A DNA stretch of 64,000 nt from Puccinellia tenuiflora (GCA_012064385.1 QRDG01001852.1:1-64000); one strand, 5' to 3'; shown: positions 24,401-35,857, counted from the first letter of the stretch. Numbers and translations: made by a program. The notes: generated by a model not told the origin, from the letters alone.

Positions 24401-25895
24401 TAGCTTCCATAAGGTATAGACTGATCTCCGGAGAGAGAGGAGCGGTAGCGGTTGGATTTTTGGAATACGGGGACCGGTACGTCACTGGCCCGTCGGTTGG
24501 GTGGATCACGACGACAGACTTGTCAGCGCAGTTCAAGTTAGCCTTATATTTGACCAGCCAGTCCATACCCAGAATGACGTCTATACCAACTGACTTCAGG
24601 GCTATCAACTGGAACGGGAAAGACCAATAGCCTAAGCAAATTCGGACCTCCGGGGTAATCCAGTTAGTTAGCCAACTAGAGCCCGGTGTTTTAACCTTTA
24701 AAGGGGAGTTCATGTTCAAGAACTCTATTTGGTGGCTACCTGCGAAAGCTATGGATATGAATGAATGCGATGCTCCAGAATCAAACAAGACGGTAGCTGG
24801 ATATCCATTGAGGTAGAGCTCACCCATGAGAACACCGGGGTCCTCTTCAGCGGCTTCAGTAGAGACGTGGTTCAGACGACCACGGCTAACAGTCGCAGCC
24901 TTGGCAGCGGGTGTGGAAGGTGCTGGTGCAGGTGTAGAGCCCCTGGCCTTCTGAGGACACTCACTGGAGTAGTGACCTGGCTGACCACAGGCGTAGCAAG
25001 TGAGCCCTGGCGGTGCAGGCGGACGAGGACGGAACCCACTCCCGGCCGCACCCATAGTCGATGTAGCTAGGAGAGGCGGAGGTGGCTTGTGTCCTGTAGG
25101 CTTGGGCACGAAAGGAGCACGGGGCACCGAGCTGAACGACATGAATACCCTGCGCTTCTTGGCTTCGGAGGAGGAGGAGCCCTGGTTGTCCACTGGAGCT
25201 GACTTCCTGGAAGACTCTAGCTCCTTCCTGCCTTGCTCCAGAGTGAGAGCCTGGTTGTACAGCTCCTGAAAGGATGGGAACTTGAAGGGCAACAGCTCAT
25301 AACGAAGCTGCGGATTCAGTCCCTTGCGGAACAGATATTGCCGGTCCTCATCATTGGTCACATCCCGAGGGGCGTAGCGAGACAGGTGATTGAACTCCCG
25401 CCCATAAGCTTGGAGATCCATCCGTCCCTGGTTCAGATTCAGGAACTCCCTTCTCTTCAAGTCCATGACGGGCTTGGGGATGTAGGCCGCACGGAAGGCA
25501 GTGCGGAATTCCTCCCAGGTGAACACATGACCAGCAGCAGTCATTGCCACATGGCTTTCCCACCAAGAGCCAGCGGCTCCCATCAGAAGGTAGGTTGCAA
25601 AATTCACTTGTTCCGCAGCCGGAACATGTAGCGCGGTAAACTTGCGCTCCAGGGCACGCAGCCAATCATCAGCATCTAACGGCTCCTTGGCATAGGCGAA
25701 GGTGGGAGGCTGGGACTTCAGGAAGTCATTGAGATTGTTACATTCAGTATTTCTCCGAGCCCCTTGCTGCACTAACTGCGCGAGAAGATTCTCATTGCGC
25801 AGACGGCCCTCTTCGATGATCATCAGTACCTCCGCCATAGAGGGTGGCGGCGGTAGGTCAGTGTTGCTTTGCTCACCACGACGGGTAGGAGCCAT
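21480..25895 (-). CDS. gag-pol-chromodomain polyprotein of element E (1471 aa)
   Basis: One uninterrupted frame. I chose the ATG at 25895 (MAPTRRGEQ), 34 codons inside the longest frame, because the same start context is conserved in element I (53207). Domains by residue: gag 70-230; zinc knuckle C300-C303-H308-C313; aspartic protease DSG at 372; reverse transcriptase about 540-760 with YIDD at 695-698; RNase H with D843, E881 and D906; integrase HHCC (H1055, H1062, C1092, C1095), DDE residues D1125, D1186 and E1222 with 35 residues between the last two, GPF motif near 1360; chromodomain about 1419-1467. The polyprotein makes the particle, copies the RNA to DNA and integrates it. In chromoviruses the chromodomain is thought to guide insertion to heterochromatin. 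No disabling change is visible. Confidence 0.96.
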   Translation of the reverse strand: MAPTRRGEQSNTDLPPPPSMAEVLMIIEEGRLRNENLLAQLVQQGARRNTECNNLNDFLKSQPPTFAYAKEPLDADDWLRALERKFTALHVPAAEQVNFATYLLMGAAGSWWESHVAMTAAGHVFTWEEFRTAFRAAYIPKPVMDLKRREFLNLNQGRMDLQAYGREFNHLSRYAPRDVTNDEDRQYLFRKGLNPQLRYELLPFKFPSFQELYNQALTLEQGRKELESSRKSAPVDNQGSSSSEAKKRRVFMSFSSVPRAPFVPKPTGHKPPPPLLATSTMGAAGSGFRPRPPAPPGLTCYACGQPGHYSSECPQKARGSTPAPAPSTPAAKAATVSRGRLNHVSTEAAEEDPGVLMGELYLNGYPATVLFDSGASHSFISIAFAGSHQIEFLNMNSPLKVKTPGSSWLTNWITPEVRICLGYWSFPFQLIALKSVGIDVILGMDWLVKYKANLNCADKSVVVIHPTDGPVTYRSPYSKNPTATAPLSPEISLYLMEAINPPEMHEIGVVCDFPDVFPEELPGMPPDRTVEFVIELVPGTAPISKRPYRMPTEELTELKKQLDELLEKEFIRPSSSPWGCPVIFVKKRDTNVPRLVVDYRPLNAVTIKNKYPIPRMNDLFDQLAGATVFSKMDLRSGYHQIKIRKEDIPKTAFTTRYGLYEYTIMSFGLTNAPATFMRLMNSIFHEYLDKFVIIYIDDILVYSKTDEEHDEHLRLVLTKLREHRLYAKFSKCEFWLKELVFLGHVVSAYGVSVIPDKIQSILDWPTPKSVKDIRSFLGLAGYYRRFIEGFSKIAKALTDLLKKDKKFVWTDKAEESFQTLKVKLTTTPVLVLPDTDKDFVVYCDASLQGLGCVLMQEGHVVAYASRQLKPHEQNYPTHDLELAAVVHALKQWRPYLLGNRCEIFSDHQSLKYLFTQPDLNLRQRRWLELIKDYDVTLNYQPGKANVVADALSRKSYCNTLMVERAQPALHEEFARLNLEIVPSGYLANLEIQSTLEDDIKAAQQNDAEILEIKEKIANGKAKCFSVDDNGVVYFGTRLVVPKSGNTKELILSEAHESPISIHPGSTKMYQDLRPQFWWSCMKREIAEYVAECDVCRRVKAEHQRPAGTLRPIAIPEWKWDEVGMDFITGFPRSQKGNNAIWVIIDRLSKVAHFLPVRDDIRASQLADLYMARIVPLHGVPLRIISDRGSLFVSKFWQSFQEALGTRLNFSTAYHPQTDGQTERVNQVLEDMLRACVISFGKGWEKYLPFAEFSYNNSYQASLQMAPFEVLYGRKCRTPLNWSETGERSLFGPDVINEAEEKVRVIRANLKIAQSRQKSYYDKHHQEVHYEIGDKAYLRVSPLRGVRRFGIKGKLAPRFVGPFTVLGKRGDLSYQLELPENFPDVHDVFHVSQLRRCFKDPIRGVNHEELDIQEDLTYREHPVRILDEAERKTRNKSIKFLKIQWSNHSEEEATWEREASLRQEYPAFFTQA

Positions 25896-26552
25896 TCTGG
25901 AGATATGAACAAGGACACAGTTAGTATCCATCCCAGAATAAGCGACCACAGACGGCAACAATTTTAGCAGGAATGAGCAAGGAAGAACATGTATCATCGT
26001 ATCAACATGGCAGGAAAATAATTGAACTTAGCAGACATTAGCCAGTCGGGATAAAACCCATTAGGTGGTTCAACGGAAAAGATCTTGGGTTAAAGATCAG
26101 CTTCATGTACTGGTACTCACAAATAGCATAGTGCTCACATGGGTGACAACCCTCATGAATCAATACACCAGAATTCCAGTACAATCCGGGACCTTCGGTT
26201 CAAGACCATGGGCCATAGCTCAAAGAGAGAAATACCCGATTAGGTGCGAAACGTTTCAAAGGCTTCGGATGTCTTGCACCTTCTTCTTCATTGCGTGAGA
26301 ACAACGGAGTTTACTTCGGTTTCTGGAAACGGAAACAACCTAACTAGCAACTAAAGGTAGGACCCAACCCCGTGAACCTAAACTTTGACCCAACTGCAAA
26401 ATCAAATAGAGGTAAGGTGACTCAGAGTTAGAGCGAGTTGGGTAAGGAGTAAAAAGAATCCTAAGAGGGTTTTCACAACTCATTTTTAGTTCATAAATAA
26501 CTTTTACTACACTAGACTCAACTTCGACCAATAGAACGGGTTTCCTACAGGC
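25896..26552 (-). other. untranslated leader of element E
   Basis: About 650 bases between PBS and gag start. Only short frames are present, so it probably serves as packaging leader or 5' UTR. Confidence 0.6.
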
Positions 26553-26570
26553 AGTACTGCCCTGATACCA
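26553..26570 (-). promoter_or_regulatory. PBS of element E
   Basis: TGGTATCAGGGC on the minus strand differs by one base from the common initiator-Met site TGGTATCAGAGC seen intact in element I. Confidence 0.85.
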
Positions 26571-26573
26571 ATT

Positions 26574-29500
26574 TGTAGCGCCCTGACCCCAGAGCTATAC
26601 AGTGAAACGTTGTGCAACCGGTCATGCTAGACAATCAAGGGTTACTGGGGTTACCAATCCCAGGCCAAAACACATTGGCAGGCGTGCTCGGAATACATCA
26701 TCGGCACACAACACCTCGATCATGCCATAAGCTCGGACATCGCTTTCACGTATAACAAAGAGACCAAGACTTCGGAACAACTGACACATCACAGACTCTA
26801 CGACACAAAGATATCATAGTTCAACTCATATAATTGAGAAAGATAGCAAATGACACATCAGAGGTCACTGACCCATCATTACAACAGCGGAAGCAAATTA
26901 AAGTTGTCTAAACAACAAGATCCAAATTATGGCCTAAGAGGCCTACAGAGAAACATCCCGTGCTAGCCTGTTCCATGACGTCCCAAGCTGCCACCTGGGA
27001 ACCCCAGACTACTCGTCGAAGTCAACGTAGAACCCACCTTCCAGTTCGGTGGCGTCCTCCTCTGAAACAAAATAATAAGCAACAAAGCAAGGCTGAGTAC
27101 GACGTTGTTTTGCATAAAGCTAGTTTTTCCTTCCGAAGACTAGGACTCATGGCATCGTCTAATTAGAAGGTTTTCATAAGGGGATAAGAGGGTAACACTT
27201 TTCTCTTCGATTCACAAGGAACCTACTGTATTCAGCAACTCCACTTATCTCCACCAAGGCACTCCCTCGAATCTCCCTCGAGGAAATGAACCTTTTAGCA
27301 CACGTTGATATGCAACCTCTAGCTGCCATTTGATTAAAGGTTCAGGTTATCTATGATCTTATCGTCTATTCCCAAGTTGTCCATAACCGCGGACACGGCT
27401 TTTCGAAAAGATTAAACCCTACAGGGGTGTACTGTTTTTACCATTGGTACCGTCCGACCCCTTGCCTGATCATTTAGCTCTCTTCCGGGGAAAGCCGGCA
27501 GGGCAGGCGCGGTTAAACCTTTACAAAGCATGAGACTATCCAAGGGTCATCGTGACGACAGGACAAGTTCAGCGCCTATTTCAACACCTGCCCCATCGCC
27601 ACTCCTATCACCTCCACCATCATCACCATCATCATCATCATCTTCGGCCACACACTCGCAAATGGAAAGCGCAAACTAGAGGACCCTTGGATACGCCCGC
27701 ACTAATTATTCGGTTAGTAAGGAGCCCATACTCCCACCTTTGGAAGCACGCTAGTCTTGGTTCAAGAGGTAAAGAACTCTCACCTAGGGGCCAGAACGAG
27801 ACAAAACACCATCCCCGATGGCAACTCATCCCAGCCTTCTTAGCAATTATTTATCAACAAAAGTCTCCACCAATGTCCGAACATTCCATTCACTTCGCAA
27901 TTATGGAAATAATCAACGGACAACTCTAGCATTCGACTAAGCATGGCTAAGCATATATAAGCATGACATACAACAGATATGATTTATCTCAGGCCAACAC
28001 TTCAATCTATGGTTCATAGGTGGGGAAACAGATAATGGTTCAGGGAACATGCAATTGATAGGATATTATATACACTGACCAAACTTGTCACCAGAATCGA
28101 ATGCAATAATATGGTGGATAAAATACTTGGGTAATATGAGATATGCCAAGAAGGTTAGGTTAGCTCTTGCCTTGCTGGTAGTACTGGTCGCGCTGGTTGT
28201 CAAGGTATTGTGGTGGAACCTCGACTCCAAAATCTACCGAAACACAAACAATACAAGAAAGGAATAAATAACACGAATACAAGGTGCAATGCACAATCAT
28301 GATGATATGGACATATTATGCATTGAAAAGGTATTGGGCATGTCCCACAAGTTAAATGGAACCCCTAAATTAAATATCACAATTAACGGGTTAAAACTCC
28401 ATCTTTAACTTAGTGATTTGCGTTATTTATCAAAACGTCCAGTACTGAAATATGGGTCCTAAATGCATGAAAATGACATTATTAGATAGGCATTGTTCCA
28501 CTGATCATTTTGGTATATCATTTGCAATTTTTGAGTTAATATTCAACAAGTTATGATATTTCCAACATTTGATTTAATTCTGCCATTTATTTATTTTCTT
28601 GTAAACAGCACCAAAATTAAATCTACAAGTCTCTCAAAGGTCATATTCTTGCATCTTATTACTTACTGAACATTTTGAGATATTAAACATAATTTTTGAG
28701 TAAACCAAACTCAAGTTATGGATTTTCTAAACTTGGAATTAAATCTACCATTTTAATAAATTTTGTTAAACAGCAATTTAAATGTTCATTATGGCATGGA
28801 AAATGGAACTAGCATTTACATGGTGTTTTCCTGAACATTTTGAGAGCTTAACCATAATTTTTGGACAATTATTCATAAAGTTATGGATTTTATAAATTCC
28901 ACTTATATTCTGCCATTTTAGTATTCAGCAAATAAAGGCAATTTATTTTGACAAATTAAATTAACCAATGGTACTAACAGATAGACATTTTATTGCTGAG
29001 CATTTTGACATATTATTTGCAATTTTTGGACAAGTGGTTCAAAGTTATGCCAATTCAAAGTTCATATTAATTTCAGCCATTTTAACATTTTCCAGAAATT
29101 GGGGGCCGACGTTTTGTACCCGGGCCGTGCTAGCCCGTGAGACGGACGGGTGGGGCAGCAGACACGCGGGCAGGCCACGTCGGCCAGCGGCCCACCCGCA
29201 GGTTTGACTGGCGCGGGGACGCCAGGACCGGCGCGAGCGCGCGGTGGCCGGCGGCGAGGGCGTGGACGCATTCGTCGATTCAGCGCGCTCGGAGGCTAGC
29301 AAACGGGTGCACCCGACGTGCCTAACTATTGCGAACCAGGAGGAGGCGGCGCCGCCGGTTCTAGGTCACCGGAGTGGCTACGACGGCGACGGACGGCGGA
29401 CGGCCGACGGTGGCTACGGTCGATCTAATGCCCTAGGGGGAGAGGAGGCAGGCAGAGATGTCCAGTAGGACCGTAGGCTCACCCTGAGCTCGCGTGTGTG

Positions 29501-30382
29501 CTCGTCGGTGAAGAGGGAGGGCTGCAACGGCGGCGATTGAGCTCGGCGACCGTCGGTCGGAGGCGGAGGAGACGGAGATGCACGCGTCGATCTCGAGCTC
29601 CCGAGCTCGATTGCCTGGGGGAGGAGGAAGAAGAGGACGAGGCGGTTCTCCTGGTGCAGTTCGATCTGCTCCTGGCGGTCTCCAACGTCGGCGGCGAGCG
29701 GCGGCGCACAGCTAGGGTTCGGGCATCGCGGCGGCCAGCGCTAGGGTTGCTGCAGGGGGAGAAAAAGGAGGGGAGGAGAGGCAGGTGGTCGAGGGGGTCC
29801 TCTTTACCCTCCATGGGGGGCCAGGGGAGCAAGGGGGGCGCGGTGGAGGCCGTGGTGGGGCGGCCATGGCGCCAGGGTTCTCCCTGTCGCCACAGTGAGG
29901 AAGGAGCTGACAGTGGGGACCCACTGTCAGTGTTTTATCTTTTTCCCTTTTCTTTAATTTCAGCAAGTTTAGGCATTTATTTGAGGCCCTTGAATACTTT
30001 TAAAAATTCTGGAAAAATTCACAGAGCCAATATATAATATTTGGAACCTATGATAAAAATTGCAACCCATTTGGAAAACATTTCATGTGGTAACATTTCA
30101 GAATTTGCTCTCTTGCATTTTAGGGTTTTATCTAAATATTTGCATTTGCCATTGCATTAAATTTGGCAACAATTATATTTGTTGTTGTAAGAACTTCCTG
30201 GACAAATATGAGAATTTGATTTGAGAGTTTGTTCAACATTCACACTATCATATTTGGTTTCTCAATTGTTGCCTCCTATTATTTCATGTGAAGCAATTTG
30301 AATGAGGATGCCATGATGCAAATGAGATGCAAAAGTGAAAATTTTACTCATATTTTCAGGGTCCAAAAGTGGGGCTGTTACA
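26574..30382 (-). repeat. 5' LTR of element E
   Basis: About 3809 bp. In the last 1.34 kb I count about 24 substitutions against 20101-21443. The microsatellite at 27617-27645 is longer than in the 3' LTR. Confidence 0.93.
28501..29160 (-). repeat. array of four degenerate 165-bp units in the 5' LTR of E
   Basis: Anchors at 28501, 28666, 28831 and 28996 show the same exact 165-bp spacing as in the other LTR. Confidence 0.85.
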
Positions 30383-30813
30383 GCTCCAGAGAGAATAGAA
30401 GCTACGGAAGAGCGCCACCGAGGGACGGATGCCGATGTAGGCCTCACAGAGGTGGGCGAAGATGGCAAGGATGAGGATGGAGTTAGGATGAAGATGAAGC
30501 AACTGGATCTGGTACACCTCCAGAATCGCCAAGAGGAACTCAGAGAAGGGAGGAACAAGACCGGCGTAAAGAGTATGGACGAAGATGGGGTAGAACCCCT
30601 CGGTGAGCCTGCTGCCGGACGGCCTCATCTCGGTGGCGCCGTGCTCATTGGTGCCCGCCGCCGCCACATGGCGCACCTTTGCTATTGCCACTGCGTTGAC
30701 GTGGGTCGGCGGCAGCACCTCCACGAGGGCAGCACCGCGCGCCGCCGCCGCTGACATGCCGGCCCGCATCACAGTCTTGCCCTTCGGTCGACGGCTGCTT
30801 TCTTGGGAGCCAT
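30383..30813 (-). pseudogene. N-terminal domain of the aORF of element D
   Basis: The minus-strand ATG at 30813 (MAPKKAAVDRRARL) is followed after about 14 codons by a stop. The homologous frame resumes one base out of phase near 30785. It contains the conserved region LVPPFSEFLLAILEVYQIQLLHLHPNSI and FAHLCEAYIGIRPSVALF, which I recognise as the Pfam 'putative gypsy type transposon' domain (PF04195) from memory. Element E cuts it at 30382, and it continues at 17574. The same domain appears in B (38255-38569) and H. Confidence 0.75.
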
Positions 30814-31114
30814 CGGTCGCCGGAGAAGAAGACGAAGACCCTGGAGTTGGAGTGCTCTGGGAAGAAGGAGATGTTTTGGAGGCGTTGGGAGAAGAGTGCG
30901 GAGGAGTTATGGGAGAAGTGAAGGGCGCAGTCTGCGCGCCTAGGCTTTATTGACCGGCTCCCGAGTCGTGGCGGGCCCCGCCACGTCGCCCGTTGGAGCC
31001 GAGGAGATCGTGGCCGCGGGCGCAACCGCTGCGCCCCACGTGTCACGGCCCCGGCAGGCACCGTTGGGCCCTCGACGCTTCGCCTTCATCCATGGGCCTC
31101 GGCGTGCCCATCGC

Positions 31115-31129
31115 GGGCCCGGGGGCTAC
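31115..31129 (+). promoter_or_regulatory. PPT of element D
   Basis: gggcccgggggctac directly precedes the LTR start TGTCGG at 31130. An identical tract precedes the LTR of B. Confidence 0.8.
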
Positions 31130-32201
31130 TGTCGGCACAGTGGAAACCAGGGTACCACGGGCCGGCCTGCCAGGGCCCACAAGATTCTTCAGAAGATTTC
31201 GCTAAGGACCAGGCTCTCCAAGCCTGGCGAGCCTCGCGAGGGTTTTTCCTCGCGAGGGACCTTTTCTCCTCGTCAAGGGCTTCCTCCCTTGGCGAGGGGC
31301 CTCTCCTCGAGAGGGCGTCGCGAACGCCGCCAGCAATTCTGCTAAGGATCACGCCGAAAGGCTCGGCGAGGCCTTTTGCCTCGCGAGGCTTTCTTCCTCT
31401 CGAAGCCAGCTCTGCCTCTGCGGCAGAGCGCACATGGGCTCTGCGCCCATGTGCAGAGTGACGCGCGCGCCTGCGCGCGGTGACGACGACGCCGCAGTTG
31501 CCGTTTCCATGTATAAAGGAGTCAACAAAGTAGCGCCAAGCAAAGCGGACAACGAGTATTGCCTCTCTGGTGATAAGGGAACCGTCTGCAGCTACGCTCC
31601 AAGGGCGACGTCACCGTGGGACCCGTTCCACCTCCGCAGCGCCAGCCCACCGTCCTGGCTGGCCGGTGCCCCTTTTTAGCTTTGGTGACGCCGCTCCCCT
31701 GCCGTGGACCGCGTCCATGGCCTTCACCTTTATGGTAGACTCCACCTTTTTGGTGCACCGCGCCTCCTCCTTCGTCGCCATGTGGTAGCCCTTCCCGCCC
31801 AAATGTTTGGGCGGAAGAGGCCCGAGACACCTATAAAAGGAGGAGGAGCCCGTTCGGGCAAAGGGTTCGATCTTTGGTAGGCATTCTGGGTTCCCAAGTT
31901 CACCATCTTGGAGCTCGGACAAAACCCTAGCCATTGTAGCCACCTCGAGCTCGCCAAGCTCACTCTGTACTAAAACCTCTCCAAGCAAGTGCAATACAAC
32001 TCGAAGCAGGACGTAGGGTTTTACCTCACCTAGAGGGCCCTGAACCTGGGTAATACCGCGCGTTCCTCTCTGCAGTGCTTCCCCGCAGCGAGTCCGACGA
32101 GCACCGTCACCGGAGCACGTTGAGGGTTGTTTGATTCTGTGTTCAGCCCCTTACTCGATCCTTCGTGAGACACACCCAGTTCCTGGGACGGTTCTCCGAC
32201 A
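31130..32201 (+). repeat. 3' LTR of element D
   Basis: 1072 bp, matching 10257-11331 with about 12 substitutions and a few 1-bp indels by eye. TATA box at 31831-31839. Confidence 0.95.
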
Positions 32202-32206
32202 CTACT

Positions 32207-34398
32207 GCTACATAAAGTCAAATGATTCATTATTTCAAAGAAGTAGCAATATGCAAACAGTTTATAAAGTGATATCAAGTATTCAATGCAAGGATGTTCA
32301 ATGATAGTTCACAAGGTGTAACATAAAAGATAGTAATATGGACATTCTTACTTTTGCATACTTGAGGTCCATAGAGTGTAGATGAAAATATGAATATAAA
32401 AGGTGGACACTTTGGAAAAGATATATAAATAAGTAGAGGTAAAACATGCATAAGTTTCATCTATCCTCCAAACTATTCTACTTAAGTTATTGATTGCAAT
32501 GGTCATACTTGGTGTAAATCTCTCATTCCCCTATCATAGCATCTTGAATGATTAAAGTTTAAATATGAAAGCAAATATGAGTAGTGGCCTTGATAAAGTA
32601 AAGGTTAGATTCTCATGCCCCTTGAATACAAGAGCCTACACCATGATTACTCAACTTGGGAAACAAGGCAAGTTTAAGTTATCTATCATTGTAAGTAATA
32701 ATGGTATCATCAAGAGTCTCAACTGGGGTACCTCTTGTCCCATGATATGGATCAAGCCCACATCAAAACAACAAGACAAACAAACATAATGAACAACCTC
32801 AACACCCTCTTTATTTACCACTTGATATAGCTTTTTATTGTAGGGTGTATCACAGAGAGTTCAAAATAGCATGTAAGTAAATTTCCACCATGAATGATGC
32901 ATAGCTTAGATTAGCGGCCCAGGTTTCTCTCTACCATTTATACAAACTCATTTAAACTTAACTCTATTTCCACATTATTTCGTCATGATAGGCATCCATA
33001 AACAAAAGTACATGATATCAACTAAACAAATGATGGAACATGTTGAAAGCTTTGCATGTGACAGCACATATGGGCTAACTCCCAACCTTAAACATTTATC
33101 AAGCCACTATCTTCATAATATTAATCATAATGGCTCATCTTTATTGAATGCAATAAAAGTAAAGTGCGCATCAAGTTCGTGAGAGCTTTTTAACCAACTT
33201 TTCCCATTACAATAAATAACATCATCATTTTCATTTAGCGGTATAGATAACACAAATAACATGATAAACATACTTGGAATAGCATAAAGCTAATAGGTAG
33301 ATATGGTGGACTCACCGGAAAAACTTGGGTTGAAGGTGTTGGAAACAAGTTTTTACTTGTTGGAATTTTTGGGCTAGCAAAAGGGAGAAAGATGACCATC
33401 TAGATGCATGCATGAGTGTCCATAGAACTAACTAATTCATGTCAAACAAGGTGAAATAACATACAGCATCAAAACATGAATAAAAGATAGCTCATGATAA
33501 AGCATTTGCAAATTATTACTCATAAAGAGGCTCATGAATCATGCAACTATATGTGTCATTAAAAATCAACTTAGACATCCCTTTTCCCAATACAATAAAA
33601 GCATGCAAGATATTTCAACCCATATTTCCAGTAGCTTTCTCATATATAAAAGATAGTGTGGTGGTCTCACTAATAAATAAAAATCAAAGCAAAAACAAAC
33701 AAAAAGACGCTCCAAGTTTATGCGATAAAGTGCATTGATAGAAAAACAGAAGTTAGACATGTGCAAACTGAGAGTGTGTATGTTCAGTGGGGATGTTCAC
33801 ATCCCCAAGCTTATGGTTTTCACCATCCTTGGATAACTCATGGTGCATCTCCTCCAATCCCTGTGAAAAAACTTCAAAACACAATTTCTCCCATCTCTTT
33901 TCTGTGGGGTGATATTAGTAGAGATAAACAAACAAGTTTCTTGCTGCATATAATCCATGGACTAAAGTTCATATGAATGATCAGAGAGTGTATAATGTTG
34001 TATGCCTACTCATAAACTTAATTGGATCAACTCAATAGTTCAAACTATGCATAAAACAATATGGGACAGAATCTGTCCAGAAAAACAGCAGCACCAAAAC
34101 GTATTTTTCTATCCTACTTAAACTTGTCGAAAAATTCTTAAAACATTCAGTCCTACAGAAGATGAAAACTTTCAGTTACAGTAAAAAATCTCAGCTCATT
34201 CGGATCTACAGAATAAGAATGAAAAATCAAACCGTGCACAGACTCTGTGCAGCAATAAAATCTCCGACATAGAAATAGCAACTTTTTCAAACCAAAATGG
34301 GTAAACTTGGCACTTTATTAAAAATTCCAGAAACTAAACTAAGAAAACAATCTCTTGTTACAGCAAGAGGACACAAACAAAATCCAAATAAAAACAAC
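32207..34398 (-). other. AT-rich non-coding 3' interior of element C
   Basis: No credible ORF. It contains the 17-mer tagatatggtggactca at 33298-33314 (complement of the block in A and G) and a ggatgttcacatccccaagctt PPT-like site near 33790-33812. Confidence 0.7.
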
Positions 34399-34440
34399 CG
34401 GGTTGCCTCCCGTAAAGCGCTTTCTTTATAACCATATAGC
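34399..34440 (-). repeat. conserved gcgctt/gggaggcaaccc block of element C
   Basis: The minus strand reads ...aaagaaagcgctttacgggaggcaaccc. The same block is in A (1591-1639) and G (44166-44214) and marks the start of the long non-coding 3' region. Confidence 0.7.
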
Positions 34441-34461
34441 TATGCTTACTTACTTGTTGTT

Positions 34462-34915
34462 TTACCGAAGATGAAGCTCATGAGGGAGCTTAAAAGTTGT
34501 GCCCTTCATCCTTGGGAAGTGTTCCATGCATTTCTTATGTGGAAACTGAAACTTCACATTCCCTTCCTTTGAATCAATAATAGCCCCAGTGGTACGAAGA
34601 AAAGGTCTTCCACGAATAATAGGACTAGAGGTTTTATTCTCCATATCCATGATTAGAAAATCCACAGGTACAAAAGTCATATGTAACTCTACCATAACAT
34701 CACTTACTTTTCCTAAAGCATGTTTAATGGTATTATCAGCAAGAGCAAGTTCAATAGAGCATTTTCAAGATTCTTTAATTCAAGTACTTCATATAATTGT
34801 TTAGATAAAACAGAGACACTAGATCCTAGATCAAGTATGGCATGGTGTGTCTCTTTTCCAATAGTTACTAACACCTTGGGGATCCATATATCCCCAAGCT
34901 TAGGTGTATCATAGC
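34462..34915 (-). pseudogene. aspartic protease remnant of element C
   Basis: The minus-strand segment has the active-site variant ILDLGSSVSVLSK, then a frameshift near 34750, then VPVDFLIMDMENKTSSPIIRGRPFL, typical of the protease of Athila-lineage elements. It would process the Gag polyprotein. The frame is broken, and pol domains that should follow are absent. Confidence 0.7.
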
Positions 34916-35556
34916 TTCTTGATTGTATCTAGCAATTTTTCTTTCAAGACATGATTAGCAATATAGGAACCAAAACAAGATTGGTTAGCATCAATAGAAG
35001 GATCACTTGCAAATTTTTGTAAGATAGATATTAATTCATGCAAGGTACAATTCTCTAAATCAAGCAAAGGATCATTAACTTCACTAAGAATCTTAACTTC
35101 TTCAACTTTTACTCCCCTATTATAAAGATCAAATATTTCATAACGGTCATCAAAAACATCTTTAGGTACTTGGGCTTTATCTAAACTTTCTTTAATTTTT
35201 GCTTCCAAAAGCAAGCCATCAAGTAGATAATAAGTATTAGAAGCAGTCATATTCATAAAAGAACCTTCACACTCCTTAGCTTTTCCTCTAAGTGAGAAAG
35301 GAAATAATTTCAGTTTTAGAACATCACTTTCAACATTCTTAAATTTTTGCATGTCACAGATTTCAACAAAATCATGAAGATGCATAGAGGCATCCTCCAC
35401 ATCACTACCACCAAATTGCTCCCTAGTTATCAAGTTCAACAAACTAGGACTTACTTCATAGCTATTAGCTTGTATCTCAGGTGTGGTAATAGGTTTAGTA
35501 ATAAATTGATCATTTGGAGTGTTTGTGTAATCACACAACTTAGTCCTATCACACAT
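34909..35556 (-). pseudogene. gag remnant of element C
   Basis: An open frame of 215 codons begins MCDRTKLCDYTNTPNDQF. The segment FGGSDVEDASMHLHDFVEIC and KLKLFPFSLRGKAKE matches the start of the Athila-lineage gag domain. The central part of the gag fold normally expected after GKAKEW is missing and is replaced by another gag-derived stretch, so it carries an internal deletion. The frame overlaps the protease remnant. Confidence 0.7.
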
Positions 35557-35857
35557 TTTAGCAGATTTTTATGTGTTTTTGATTTTTTATGAAAAACTGA
35601 AAATAAAATGACACTAAAACAATGCAAACCAAATTAACTAATGCAAAACAAAATGCAAAACTGAAAATAAAATATGCAAACCGAAATCTAAATATGATAT
35701 GCAAGACAAAAACAAAACAAAATAAAATGCTTGAAGGTAAAGTTGGACAAGATGATGCTCACGTAGGTGCAACCTCCCCAAGCTTAGGTGTTAGCACAAG
35801 TTGGTGATGAAGTTGACTTTGTTGTGATATCCTTGGACAAAACCTTCCAGCTATGAT

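Larger units (their letters stand above)
17575..30382 (-). mobile_element. element E: full-length Tekay-type chromovirus, nested in D
   Basis: A 12.8-kb element with LTRs 17575-21443 (3') and 26574-30382 (5'). The minus-strand PBS TGGTATCAGGGC resembles the initiator-Met type. A PPT abuts the 3' LTR, and one uninterrupted gag-pol-chromodomain frame is present. The flanking 5-mers are ggtcc (17570-17574) and gctcc (30383-30387), a TSD with one mismatch. It is the only element here with a complete apparent coding set. Long LTRs and the C-terminal chromodomain point to the Tekay/Del branch. The insertion interrupts the aORF of D. Confidence 0.93.
10257..32201 (+). mobile_element. element D: Tat/Retand-like Ty3/gypsy, nested in C and split by E
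   Basis: LTRs 10257-11331 and 31130-32201 are flanked by the perfect TSD ctact (10252-10256 and 32202-32206). The order is 5' LTR, PBS, gag, protease, partial reverse transcriptase, antisense ORF (split by E), PPT, 3' LTR. Without E it would be about 9.1 kb. RNase H and integrase are missing, and gag-pol has frameshifts and two in-frame stops, so it is not autonomous. The LTRs differ at about 12 positions in 1072 aligned bases by eye, which points to a fairly recent insertion. Confidence 0.93.

Noticed and set aside
27597..27650. (CAT)n run encoding poly-His
   Set aside because: A simple microsatellite in the LTR of E, of different length in the other LTR; not coding.
30393..31061. aORF as a captured host gene
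   Set aside because: The same domain architecture appears in three different elements at the same place, so it is an element-borne ORF.
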